DNA from: an uncultured Bacteroidales bacterium
Lineage (GTDB): Bacteria; Bacteroidota; Bacteroidia; Bacteroidales; Paludibacteraceae
DNA length: 32,689 nucleotides
Direction: 5' to 3'
Assembly: GCA_946184695.1 (NCBI GenBank)
Contig: CAMHGK010000007.1
Span: 1-32,689, forward strand
Within the stretch, counting starts at the first letter, position 1. Each line of letters begins with the position of its first letter. The position numbers and the translations under genes were made by a program. The notes under the pieces were generated by a model. The model was not told the DNA's origin and ran no database searches. It saw nothing but the letters and a program-made list of their open reading frames with translations. Positions 7,564 to 15,948 of this stretch are shown here, in pieces.

Positions 7564-10458
7564 TTAGAGGTCGATCTCAAGGGGTGCGAAGAGTTTCGAC
7601 TTGCTTACCTTCATTATCTTGCCGTATTTGGCTTGCAGCTGCTTGGTGTCAACAAGTTTGGGGTCGCCCACAACGATGATGGTGACGGGCTGGCCTTTGA
7701 TATTCTCTTCGTAGAAACGTGTTATCTGATCGAACTCTAAGGCGTCGATCTTAGGCAGATTCAGTCGGGCGGGATCATCGTTGTAGCCTTGCAGCTTCCA
7801 GCTTGAGATGACGCGGCTCTTGTTGCGGAAGTCGGGTTTATTGGACAATGCTGACTGGCGCAACGATGCCTTGAGACCTACTAAGCGGTCGGGGTATTTG
7901 GGCATGTCAGCCAGCAGCGACATGAACACGTCGATAGCGTCTGCCACCTTATCCGACTGTGTACCAATGTAGCCTCTGAAGTAGCTGTTCTTTCCTTGCA
8001 CGGCAGGCGGGATGGCGTAGCCTGTAGCGGTGTATGCCATTGAGCGCTTAGCACGAATCTCATCGAGCACCAGACCTGTAAAGCCGCCTGAGAAGTACTG
8101 GTCGAAAGCTTGGTAGTCAACGGCCTGGTCGATGCTGTAGGGCTTGCCCTCGAAGTAGAAATATACGGATGCCTGCTGAACATTGGAGTTGGCAAGGAAG
8201 TAAATCTCGGTCTTGTCGTGCTTTACTCGGTCGCGTATGTAGGGCGACTCAGATGACTTGACGTCCTCTTGCAAGGGCAGGGCTTTCTTGACGTCCTCGA
8301 TGGTGCGAGTACCTACGTAGTGGGCTTCGAGTGCATATTTGGTGGCGTTGATGAACGATGAGTTGACCTGATTGTAGGTCATTTTGTAGATGTCCATAAA
8401 CGGCAGAACGTCGATGTATTCCGACTTGTCGCCATATACCAAGTACTCGTAGAGAGCATCTGCCTGAACATCGTCGATTTTGGATATCATGTAGCGAGAA
8501 ATCCATGCCGAGCTTCTGACGCTCTCGAACTGCTTCTCGTCGAGCTTAGGCATGAAGATCTGGCGGTTGATGAGCTCGCAAATCTTTTCAAGGTTGGCAT
8601 CTTCACCCACGATATTGATAAACAGGTAGCTGCTGTTGACCGAGAAGTGGCAGCGGGCTCCGAGTTCTGCCAGTTGGCGGCGGAATTGCTGCGGGGTGGT
8701 CTCAGGCATGACGCCGGCTTTGTTCATCAGGTTGACTGCATACTCGAGCATAGGCATTTTCTCGGTACCAACGCCATAGCGCAATGTGAGCGAGAAGATG
8801 TCGTTGTCGGGATTGGGGGTATAGTAGAGCTTGATGTTCTCATCGAGTTGCTCCTCTTTGACGTCAGCGAAGTTGACAAACTCCTCTTTCGGACTGCCTG
8901 CCGGAATCTGCTTGAAAGCCTTGGCATACTCGGTCTCGACGCCTTGTACGGGCTCAAGGGGTTTGATTTTGGGCTTTGCCAATTTGTTCTTCTTGGGTGT
9001 GCCTTCCTCGAATTGCAAGGTGAGGTGGTCACCGGTGAAATAGGTATTGGCTATACGTTTTACGTCCTCTTTGGTGACTGCAAGGTAGCGGTCGAGTTCA
9101 TTGAAGATGTTGTCGATAGGCTGCTGATATATGAAGCACTGAATGAGACTCTGGACCTTAGTCTCTTCGTTCTCGAAGGCGAGTTTGTAGTTTTGCTTGA
9201 GCTCTCTCTTGACGAGGTCGAACAGCCAATCATCGATCTGACCTTCGCGCAGTTTGTCGATTTCTTTCTGTATGATTTTCTCAGTTGTCGAGAATGACTC
9301 ATAGCGCTGCTGTGCTACATCGTATGAGGGTTGAGCCATTATCATCAGTCGTCCGATGTCGCGGCGGGCATCAAGCATAACCGATGCTTCGCCTACTTCG
9401 CCGTCGAGCGTTAGTTTGTCGAGCAGACCGGTGTTGCTGTTGTTGTTCAGCAGTGAGATGGTGAACTCAATAGGTATGAGGTCTTTGTCGTTCATGTTGA
9501 CACCGTTATATACCCATACGGCTTGCGACGTGTAGCCTATCTTGAAGTTCTTCTTGGGGTTACCGGTGAACTGCTTGTTGGGATACTGCTTGCGCTCGGG
9601 TAGGGGTTTGGACTGCATCTTGCCGAAGGTCTGCTCGATGAGTGGCTTGGTGCTCTCTGAGTCGAAGTCGCCCACAAGGATAAGCGCCATGTTGTTAGGT
9701 ACATACCATGTGTTGTAGAACTCTATGAGTTTCGACAGACGCGGGTTCTTGAGGTGGTCGGGCACACCTATCACGTCGCGCTCGTAGGGATGACCTGTAT
9801 AACTCTCTGCAAACAGAGCCTTGCGGATATGCGAGTTGACGTTGTCCTCGTACATGTTGTACTCCTCAAACACGTTTTCCAATTCGGCTTGGAAAGTGCG
9901 GAAGACGGGCTTGTCGAAGCGGTCGGAGAAGATGGTGAGCCAGCGCTGCATCTGGTTGGCAGGGAAGTGGTTGTGGTAGCAGGTGAGGTCATACGAGGTA
10001 TAGGCATTGACTTCCTCAGCACCTATGTAGTCCATCAGGGCGAAGAAGTCTTCGGTGGTGGCATACTTGGCAGCTTCGAGCGAAGCCTCGTTGATCTTCT
10101 GTGTGAGTTCCTCGCGCACTTTGGGGTCGGTGGCATCAGAGAACTCGTCGTACAGGCGAATGATTTGCTCGTAGAGCGGTTTCTCTTTCTCCCAATCGAC
10201 AGAGCCGATACGTTCGGTACCCTTGAAGAGCATGTGCTCAAGGTAGTGTGCCAAACCGGTATATTCCATCGGTTCGTCGATAGAGCCGGCTCTTACGGAT
10301 ACGTAACCTATCACGTCGGGCATGTCGTGGTCTTCCCATAGATAGACGGTCAGACCATTGTCGAGAGTGTAGGTTGAGAGTCCTTCGCGACTTTGGGCGA
10401 AAGCACCGATGCTTACTACCGCAAGCACCAGCGTCAGCAAAAAGTTTCTAAGTTTCAT
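7564..10458 (-). CDS. M16 family zinc metallopeptidase (insulinase-like), exported
   Basis: Large periplasmic zinc peptidase of the insulinase/pitrilysin family. The frame is open to 10518, but I start at the ATG at 10458 because a clear signal peptide begins there (MKLRNFLLTLVLAVVSIGAFAQ); this gives 964 residues. The inverted zinc motif HYLEH is at residues 71-75, with the downstream Glu in NVFEEYNMYEDN. Two tandem M16 halves are present, the active one N-terminal and the degenerate one C-terminal (YIRDRVKHDKTEIYF...). That length and layout are normal for Bacteroidetes single-chain M16 proteins. It is downstream of tdh on the same strand with a 91-bp gap, but a functional link to threonine breakdown is not expected. 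Confidence 0.92.
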   Translation of the reverse strand: MKLRNFLLTLVLAVVSIGAFAQSREGLSTYTLDNGLTVYLWEDHDMPDVIGYVSVRAGSIDEPMEYTGLAHYLEHMLFKGTERIGSVDWEKEKPLYEQIIRLYDEFSDATDPKVREELTQKINEASLEAAKYATTEDFFALMDYIGAEEVNAYTSYDLTCYHNHFPANQMQRWLTIFSDRFDKPVFRTFQAELENVFEEYNMYEDNVNSHIRKALFAESYTGHPYERDVIGVPDHLKNPRLSKLIEFYNTWYVPNNMALILVGDFDSESTKPLIEQTFGKMQSKPLPERKQYPNKQFTGNPKKNFKIGYTSQAVWVYNGVNMNDKDLIPIEFTISLLNNNSNTGLLDKLTLDGEVGEASVMLDARRDIGRLMIMAQPSYDVAQQRYESFSTTEKIIQKEIDKLREGQIDDWLFDLVKRELKQNYKLAFENEETKVQSLIQCFIYQQPIDNIFNELDRYLAVTKEDVKRIANTYFTGDHLTLQFEEGTPKKNKLAKPKIKPLEPVQGVETEYAKAFKQIPAGSPKEEFVNFADVKEEQLDENIKLYYTPNPDNDIFSLTLRYGVGTEKMPMLEYAVNLMNKAGVMPETTPQQFRRQLAELGARCHFSVNSSYLFINIVGEDANLEKICELINRQIFMPKLDEKQFESVRSSAWISRYMISKIDDVQADALYEYLVYGDKSEYIDVLPFMDIYKMTYNQVNSSFINATKYALEAHYVGTRTIEDVKKALPLQEDVKSSESPYIRDRVKHDKTEIYFLANSNVQQASVYFYFEGKPYSIDQAVDYQAFDQYFSGGFTGLVLDEIRAKRSMAYTATGYAIPPAVQGKNSYFRGYIGTQSDKVADAIDVFMSLLADMPKYPDRLVGLKASLRQSALSNKPDFRNKSRVISSWKLQGYNDDPARLNLPKIDALEFDQITRFYEENIKGQPVTIIVVGDPKLVDTKQLQAKYGKIMKVSKSKLFAPLEIDL

Positions 10459-10549
10459 TGTAGTTGTTATTTGATGAATAATATGCCTATGGAGGGGCTT
10501 TTGTGTTGTCTGTTGCAAATATCGTGCCTAAAAGGTGGCAGGGTGGGGT

Positions 10550-11572
10550 TTACCATTCCAAGATGACTTTTCCGCATTGCCCGGATACCATCACGTCGAA
10601 TCCCTTTTGGAAGTCATCGAAGTGGAAATGGTGCGTTATGACGGGCGAGAGGTCGAGTCCGCCGAGTAGCATCTGCTCCATCTGGTACCATGTCTCCCAC
10701 ATGCGTCTGCCCGTGATACCTTTGACGGTCAGTGCGTTGAAGATGATGTCCGACCAGTTGACCTGCGTGTCGGAGGGCAAGATACCGAGTTGTGCGATGT
10801 TGCCGCCTCGGTACATGTGAGCCACCATGTCGTTGAAGGCTGCAGGTGCGCCAGACATCTCGAGTCCGATGTCGAATCCTCTGATGCCCAGTCTGTCCAT
10901 TGCTGCTTGCACCGTCTCGCCTCGTTTGGCATTTACGGTGAGCGTAGCTCCCATACGTTTGGCGATGTCGAGCCGGAGGTCGTTGAGGTCGGTGACGACG
11001 ATGTTCTTAGCACCCGCAAAGCGGCATATACCCGTAGCCATGGTGCCTATGAGCCCGGCACCGGTGATTAGCACATCCTCGCCTAAGAGGGGAAAGGCGA
11101 GTGCGGTGTGAGTGGCATTGCCAAAGGGGTCCATGATGGCGGCGAAGTCGTCGGATATCTCGTCACGCAGTTTGACGACATTGCTTTCGGGTATTGCCAC
11201 ATATTCGGCAAAGGCACCATCGCGCGTTATGCCCACCGACAGCGTATGCTCGCATACGTGGCCGTAGCCGCGGCGGCAGTTGCGGCAGTGACCGCAGATG
11301 ATATGTCCCTCGGCAGTGACGCGGTCGCCTATTTTAGTGCGTTGTACACCGCTACCCACATAGACGACAGTACCGACGAACTCATGTCCTTGAATGAAAG
11401 GCGGGTTGACGTGGGTTTGGCTCCATTCGTCCCATTTATACATGTGCAGGTCGGTGCCGCAGATGGCGGCTTTCCTGACCTTGATCAGGACGTCGTTGAC
11501 GCCAACCATTGGCATTGGTACTTCTTCCATCCATATACCGGGCTCGCGGTATTTCTTTACTAAGGCTTTCAT
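10550..11572 (-). CDS. tdh: L-threonine 3-dehydrogenase
   Basis: Zinc- and NAD-dependent oxidation of L-threonine to 2-amino-3-ketobutyrate, which Kbl then cleaves. It is 340 residues, the normal length. Catalytic zinc residues C38 (CGTDLH) and H63-E64 (GHE) are present. The structural zinc lobe has C93, C96, C99 and C107. The NAD-binding glycines lie in GAGLIG (171-176). The gene starts 14 bp after the kbl stop codon, forming the classic kbl-tdh operon, and is likely read from the promoter upstream of kbl. Confidence 0.95.
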   Translation of the reverse strand: MKALVKKYREPGIWMEEVPMPMVGVNDVLIKVRKAAICGTDLHMYKWDEWSQTHVNPPFIQGHEFVGTVVYVGSGVQRTKIGDRVTAEGHIICGHCRNCRRGYGHVCEHTLSVGITRDGAFAEYVAIPESNVVKLRDEISDDFAAIMDPFGNATHTALAFPLLGEDVLITGAGLIGTMATGICRFAGAKNIVVTDLNDLRLDIAKRMGATLTVNAKRGETVQAAMDRLGIRGFDIGLEMSGAPAAFNDMVAHMYRGGNIAQLGILPSDTQVNWSDIIFNALTVKGITGRRMWETWYQMEQMLLGGLDLSPVITHHFHFDDFQKGFDVMVSGQCGKVILEW

Positions 11573-11586
11573 TTATCGGGTGTTGT

Positions 11587-12783
11587 TTAGATTACGTTAA
11601 GCTCCTTGCCTACTTTTCGGAAAGCTGCTATGCCTTTGTCCAGCTGCTCTTTGGTGTGTGCTGCTGAGAGTTGCACCCTGATGCGGGCTTGACCTTTGGG
11701 CACTACGGGGTAGTAGAAACCGGTGACGTAGATTCCTTCGTCCTGAAGTTTTGCTGCAAAGTCTTGCGAGAGTCGGGCGTCGTAGAGCATGACGGCGCAG
11801 ATGGCCGACTGCGTAGGCTTGATGTCGAATCCGGCAGCTTTCATGCGTGTGATGAAGTAGTCGGTGTTCTCGTGCAACCGGTCTTGCAGGCTGTTGTCGC
11901 GCGTGAGAATCTCAAGGGTCTTGAGTCCTGCGGCTGCTATCATCGGGGGTATGGAGTTAGAGAACAGGTATGGTCTTGAGCGCTGACGGAGCATCTGTAT
12001 TATCTCCTTTCTGCCGGTAGTGAAACCTCCTACCGAGCCTCCGAATGCCTTGCCTAAGGTACCGGTTATGATTTCCACCTTGCCTCTGAGGTCATAGAGT
12101 TCGGTTACTCCGTGTCCGGTCTTGCCTACCACGCCGGCGGAGTGACTCTCGTCAACCATGACTACAGCGTTGTAGCGCTGAGCGAGCCGGTATATCTTGT
12201 CGAGCGGGCAGACATTGCCGTCCATAGAGAATACACCGTCGGTGGCGATGATGCGGAAACGCTGCTTCTGAGCAGCTTGCAGCTGCTTTTCGAGGTCTTC
12301 CATATCACCGTTGCTATAGCGGTAGCGCACTGCCTTGCATAGCCTTACGCCATCGATTATAGATGCATGGTTGAGTGCGTCTGAGATGATGGCGTCTTCT
12401 TCGGTTAGCAGAGGCTCAAACAGACCGCCATTGGCATCGAAGCAAGCAGCATAGAGAATGGTGTCCTCAGTTCCGAAGAAGTCGCTGATGGCTTGCTCAA
12501 GTTGCTTATGTGTGTCCTGGGTGCCGCAGATAAAACGTACCGATGCCATGCCGTAGCCGCGCGAGTCCATGCGCTCTTTGGCTGCCTCGATGAGCTCAGC
12601 ATTGTTGGCAAGACCTAAGTAGTTGTTAGCACAGAAATTTATTACTTCGGCTTCGCCCGAGGCGGTAGCCACGCGAATGCCTGACGACTGGGGGGTGATA
12701 ATCACGCGCTCGTTCTTATACAGACCGGCATCGCGAATCTGCTGCAGTTCGGCATTAAGATGATTCTGAAAATCTTGGTACAT
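11587..12783 (-). CDS. kbl: 2-amino-3-ketobutyrate CoA ligase (glycine C-acetyltransferase)
   Basis: PLP enzyme that converts 2-amino-3-ketobutyrate plus CoA to glycine and acetyl-CoA, the second step of threonine degradation. The frame is open to 12819, but I choose the ATG at 12783 (MYQDFQNHLNAEL). This gives 398 residues, matching the family, and the extra 12 residues upstream look unrelated. The PLP-binding lysine is K245 in GTLGKAFGG, with the cofactor Asp in VDESHSAG (about 211). tdh follows after 14 bp. A good minus-strand promoter lies about 110 bp upstream. Confidence 0.95.
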   Translation of the reverse strand: MYQDFQNHLNAELQQIRDAGLYKNERVIITPQSSGIRVATASGEAEVINFCANNYLGLANNAELIEAAKERMDSRGYGMASVRFICGTQDTHKQLEQAISDFFGTEDTILYAACFDANGGLFEPLLTEEDAIISDALNHASIIDGVRLCKAVRYRYSNGDMEDLEKQLQAAQKQRFRIIATDGVFSMDGNVCPLDKIYRLAQRYNAVVMVDESHSAGVVGKTGHGVTELYDLRGKVEIITGTLGKAFGGSVGGFTTGRKEIIQMLRQRSRPYLFSNSIPPMIAAAGLKTLEILTRDNSLQDRLHENTDYFITRMKAAGFDIKPTQSAICAVMLYDARLSQDFAAKLQDEGIYVTGFYYPVVPKGQARIRVQLSAAHTKEQLDKGIAAFRKVGKELNVI

Positions 12784-12894
12784 ATATTCTGATTTAAGGG
12801 TGATTCCCTGATTGTGCATCGCATAGTGACAACCTACTGATGCTTCCTCCGTCAGCTGTCAGAGTAGGAGAAAAAGGCTGACCGATATTTGTCG

Positions 12895-12926
12895 CAAAGA
12901 TACTACTTTTGCAAAAAATACGCAAG
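12895..12926 (-). promoter_or_regulatory. Promoter for kbl-tdh
   Basis: Read on the minus strand: CTTG (12926-12923), 20 bp, then TATCTTTG (12902-12895). This fits the Bacteroidetes -33 TTTG / -7 TAnnTTTG pattern with one mismatch in the -33 box. It lies in the 352-bp divergent region 12784-13135, which holds no gene. Confidence 0.6.
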
Positions 12927-13026
12927 AGTTGACACTTTTTCTTTTGTATTTTGAAACAAGGTTTGCTTTTTTTGCGGGAATAGCTATCGTTTTGCTATCA
13001 GGTAGCCGTGTGGAGATGATGTTTTG

Positions 13027-13058
13027 TTTGTACATTCAAGAAAATATTATTACCTTTG
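13027..13058 (+). promoter_or_regulatory. Promoter for the DUF4199/glycosyltransferase pair
   Basis: TTTG (13027-13030), exactly 20 bp, then TACCTTTG (13051-13058). Both boxes match the Bacteroidetes consensus. The DUF4199 start codon is about 77 bp downstream. Confidence 0.75.
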
Positions 13059-13135
13059 CCGCGCTTAGAAGTGCGAGTGTCGTCACCGGCTAAAAGCGCC
13101 TCATTCGATACATCTCGCCAACACACAACTATTAT

Positions 13136-13648
13136 ATGTCAGAGAAATCACCAAATACCATACAGCATGCCATGTGGGCGGGTCTTACGATAGGTCTGCT
13201 ACTTGCGCTCGACACCTTCGTCGGCTCACGCTCGTCGTCGTTTGCCCGAGTGGCGGATATATTGATAGAGGCTTATATTATTCTCCGAGCATTCCGGTCA
13301 GTGCAGGACTTCCGCGACACCGAGTTGCAGGGCGAGATAAGTCTTTGGCGCTGTTTCTCATACACGCTCAACCTATTTTTCTTTGCCTCGCTCATTGGTG
13401 CTCTGTTCAATGTTATTTACTATAAGTACATCGCGCCAGAGTATCTGACTGAGCTTCTTGAGAAGTCAAAACCTGCTTTTGAGGCTATGTTCAAGCAGAA
13501 TCCCAATTATACCGAAGGCATGCTTGAGCAGCTCATGACGCCCGAGACGATGGCTATGAGCAGTATTGTCAGTCAGTGTATGATAGGTATGGTGCTCGGT
13601 CTGCTGTTCAAGCCCTTCCTGACGCGACGCAGAGACGCTAAATTATAA
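13136..13648 (+). CDS. DUF4199 family membrane protein
   Basis: A 170-residue membrane protein with about four hydrophobic helices: near residues 10-26, 37-52, 75-95 and 146-160. The composition and the cytoplasmic segment (EYLTELLEKSKPAFEAMFKQ) match DUF4199 proteins, a Bacteroidetes family without a known activity. In many Bacteroidetes genomes this family sits directly upstream of a polyprenyl-phosphate glycosyltransferase, as it does here (77-bp gap), which suggests a joint role in envelope sugar transfer. That role is inference. It has a consensus promoter upstream. Confidence 0.75.
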   Translation: MSEKSPNTIQHAMWAGLTIGLLLALDTFVGSRSSSFARVADILIEAYIILRAFRSVQDFRDTELQGEISLWRCFSYTLNLFFFASLIGALFNVIYYKYIAPEYLTELLEKSKPAFEAMFKQNPNYTEGMLEQLMTPETMAMSSIVSQCMIGMVLGLLFKPFLTRRRDAKL

Positions 13649-13696
13649 TTTCTTATTTCTTATTTTTTATTTCTTATTTCTTATTTTTTTATTTCT
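13649..13696 (+). repeat. TTTCTTA-type tandem repeat between DUF4199 and glycosyltransferase genes
   Basis: Starting right after the DUF4199 stop, imperfect copies of TTTCTTA alternate with TTTTTTA units for about 48 bp. It is nearly pure pyrimidine/A and ends about 30 bp before the next start codon. Confidence 0.75.
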
Positions 13697-13725
13697 AACA
13701 GCGCATCGGTCTAACTTCTAATAAT

Positions 13726-14676
13726 ATGGATATTTCAGTTGTAATACCTTTGTATAATGAGCATGAGTCGCTCCAAAAACTCTATGAATGGATCGACCGA
13801 GTGATGCAGGCTAACAGTCTGAGTTACGAAGTCGTTTTCGTTGATGACGGCTCGACGGACGGTTCGTGGCAGGTGGTGGAGCAGTTGCGCGCGTCGTCGG
13901 CTGCGGTTCACGGCATACGTTTCCGCCGCAACTACGGCAAGTCGGCTGCACTGTATTGCGGTTTTCAGGCTGCTAAGGGCGATGTGGTCATCACTATGGA
14001 TGCTGACCTGCAAGACTCGCCCGATGAGATTCCCGAGCTCTACCGAATGATACGTGAGCAGGGCTATGATGTGGTGTCGGGCTGGAAGCAGAAGCGCTAC
14101 GACAATAAGCTGACCAAGAACCTGCCCTCTAAACTATTCAATTGGACGGCTCGCCGCGTAACAGGCATCAAATTGCACGATATGAACTGCGGTCTGAAGG
14201 CCTACCGCAGTGAGGTGGTTAAGAATATCGAGGTGTTCTCCGAGATGCACCGCTATATTCCTTATCTGGCTAAGAATGCCGGTTTTGAGAAGATTGGCGA
14301 GAAGGTGGTTCAGCATCGCAAGCGTGAGTTCGGCTCGTCGAAGTTCGGCATGAGCCGGTTCGTCAACGGCTATTTGGACCTGCTGACGCTTTGGTTCCTC
14401 AATAAGTTCGGCAAGCAACCCATGCATTTCTTCGGGCTGATAGGCAGTCTGATGTTCCTTTTGGGTTTTGTTGCTATAGTGGTGGTGGGAGCCATGAAGC
14501 TGCATGCGTTGCACGCGGGAGTGCAGGCTATGTTGGTTGCCAATAATCCGTATTTCCACCTTGCTATTCTTATGATGGTGCTCGGCTGTATGCTTTTCCT
14601 TGCAGGCTTCTTGGGCGAACTTATCATTCGCAACTCGCAGGAACGCAACAACTATCAGATTTCCGACAGCTTCTGA
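13726..14676 (+). CDS. Family 2 glycosyltransferase, polyprenyl-phosphate type (GtrB/DPM-like)
   Basis: Transfers a sugar from a nucleotide donor to a polyprenyl phosphate on the cytoplasmic face of the membrane. The 316 residues begin with the GT-A fold: DISVVIPLYNEHESL, the donor-binding VFVDDGSTDGS (38-47) and the metal-binding DADLQDSPDE (92-101). RRNYGKSAALYCGFQAAKG is also typical. Two C-terminal helices (about 236-259 and 275-300) anchor it, as in the GtrB/DPM1-like branch. The sugar is not predictable. It is paired with the DUF4199 gene and convergent with the M23 peptidase gene. Confidence 0.9.
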   Translation: MDISVVIPLYNEHESLQKLYEWIDRVMQANSLSYEVVFVDDGSTDGSWQVVEQLRASSAAVHGIRFRRNYGKSAALYCGFQAAKGDVVITMDADLQDSPDEIPELYRMIREQGYDVVSGWKQKRYDNKLTKNLPSKLFNWTARRVTGIKLHDMNCGLKAYRSEVVKNIEVFSEMHRYIPYLAKNAGFEKIGEKVVQHRKREFGSSKFGMSRFVNGYLDLLTLWFLNKFGKQPMHFFGLIGSLMFLLGFVAIVVVGAMKLHALHAGVQAMLVANNPYFHLAILMMVLGCMLFLAGFLGELIIRNSQERNNYQISDSF

Positions 14677-14725
14677 CCTGCGCTTTTTCGTTTGGCTCAG
14701 GCAAAGAGGTTGAGCGATTGCTTAG

Positions 14726-14890
14726 AACAAAAAGAGAGTGTGTCAAAAATCGAAGTTGATTTTTTTATAAGTCCAAAATTACCCAAAATTATCCAAAAAT
14801 TATTTATATAGGTCAACAATTAAAGAAAATTATCAACAATTATTGATATAAAGGGGGTGTGCCAATAGTTTTGACACACCCTCTTTGTTG
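14726..14890. repeat. Inverted-repeat-bounded 165-bp element, MITE-like
   Basis: Near-perfect inverted repeats of about 22 bp (14726-14748 and 14869-14890), sharing GTGTGTCAAAA at the inner edge, bound a very AT-rich core. The ends resemble insertion-sequence termini, and there is no coding capacity. It fills the convergent 14677-14906 gap. A plain transcription terminator is the alternative explanation. Confidence 0.45.
14852..14886 (+). terminator. Hairpin terminator after glycosyltransferase gene
   Basis: GGGGGTGTGCC pairs with GACACACCCTC around an AATAGTTTT loop, then CTTTGTTG follows. It shares its right arm with the larger inverted repeat, so two alternative foldings are possible. Confidence 0.5.
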
Positions 14891-14906
14891 TATAAGATAC
14901 GTTAAA

Positions 14907-15872
14907 TCAGTCGAGCAAGTTTCCCTGATTGTTGGCGAGTTGTACCATCTGGTCGTATTCTTCAGGTGATAGGTCTAAGAAGTAGAAATTGCGCGGATCG
15001 ACGGGTTTGTTTTTGTAGTGTACCTCGTAGTGCAGGTGCGGACCGGTGGATTTGCCGGTGTTGCCCACGAGTGCTATCACGTCGCCTCGCTTAACCTTCT
15101 GCCCTTTTCTGACGAGCGAGCGGCTAAGGTGTGCATAGAGGGTCTGGTAGTTGTAGCCGTGGTCAATGATGACGCAGTTGCCATAACCTTGTTTCCAACC
15201 GGTGAACACCACTTTTGCATTGCCGGTGGCATAGACGTCGGTGCCTACAGGTGCAGTGAAGTCCATGCCTGCATGAAAGCGCCGTGTATGGTAGATGGGG
15301 TCGTTGCGCCAGCCGTAGCCTGATGCCATACGTTTGAGGTCTTTGTTTAGCACCGGTTGTATGGCGGGTATGTTTTCTAAACGTGTGGTTCGGTCTTTTG
15401 CAAAGCCCACTATCTCGGTGTAGGACTGAGCTTGCAGGTATAGTTGCCGCTCAAGAATGTCGGTTTTACGCGTCAGGGTGGAAGCAAGCTGGTAGTTGGT
15501 CATGTCGGCAAGCGAGTCATAGTAGGCTACCCGATAGTTGGAGTTGTAGCCGTCGCGCTTGACGGGGTCAGCCTGGAATAGCACGCGGTAGAGGTTCTCG
15601 TCGCGTTGCTGCAAGTCGGCAAGCACAAGTTGCATCTGGTCAACCTGCTTGGTGAGTAGTACATACTGACTCTCTAATGCCTCTTTCTGGCGGCGCAGTT
15701 GTTTTTCACGTGGAGAGGGGAAGAACGAGAAAAAGACAAACAGCAGCACTATGCCAATCAGTACTCCGCCTATGACATAAGTTCCTGTCTGCTTGAGCCA
15801 ATAGAGAGGTGTACGACGCTCAGGCTCCATCGACAAGGTCTGAGGATTGAAGTGATATTTATTCTTTGCCAT
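14907..15872 (-). CDS. M23 family peptidoglycan endopeptidase, membrane-anchored
   Basis: LytM-type zinc peptidase that cuts or regulates cutting of peptidoglycan crosslinks in the periplasm. The frame is open to 16181, but that stretch overlaps the upstream YgiQ gene and is unlike protein; I start at the ATG at 15872 (MAKNKYHFNPQTL), giving 321 residues. One transmembrane helix (about 31-51) is followed by a coiled coil (about 55-95). The C-terminal LytM domain has the zinc ligands in FHAGMDF and HLHYEVH, with GNTGKSTGPH before the second. The layout matches MepM/divisome-associated M23 proteins. It is the last gene of the minus-strand run from dnaA. Confidence 0.9.
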   Translation of the reverse strand: MAKNKYHFNPQTLSMEPERRTPLYWLKQTGTYVIGGVLIGIVLLFVFFSFFPSPREKQLRRQKEALESQYVLLTKQVDQMQLVLADLQQRDENLYRVLFQADPVKRDGYNSNYRVAYYDSLADMTNYQLASTLTRKTDILERQLYLQAQSYTEIVGFAKDRTTRLENIPAIQPVLNKDLKRMASGYGWRNDPIYHTRRFHAGMDFTAPVGTDVYATGNAKVVFTGWKQGYGNCVIIDHGYNYQTLYAHLSRSLVRKGQKVKRGDVIALVGNTGKSTGPHLHYEVHYKNKPVDPRNFYFLDLSPEEYDQMVQLANNQGNLLD

Positions 15873-15948
15873 TGTTCTGAGTGGTTTCTTTTGTAGGGCT
15901 CGACATTCCGATTTTTCGGGATTACGGTATCTCGGCTTTACGATTCCT

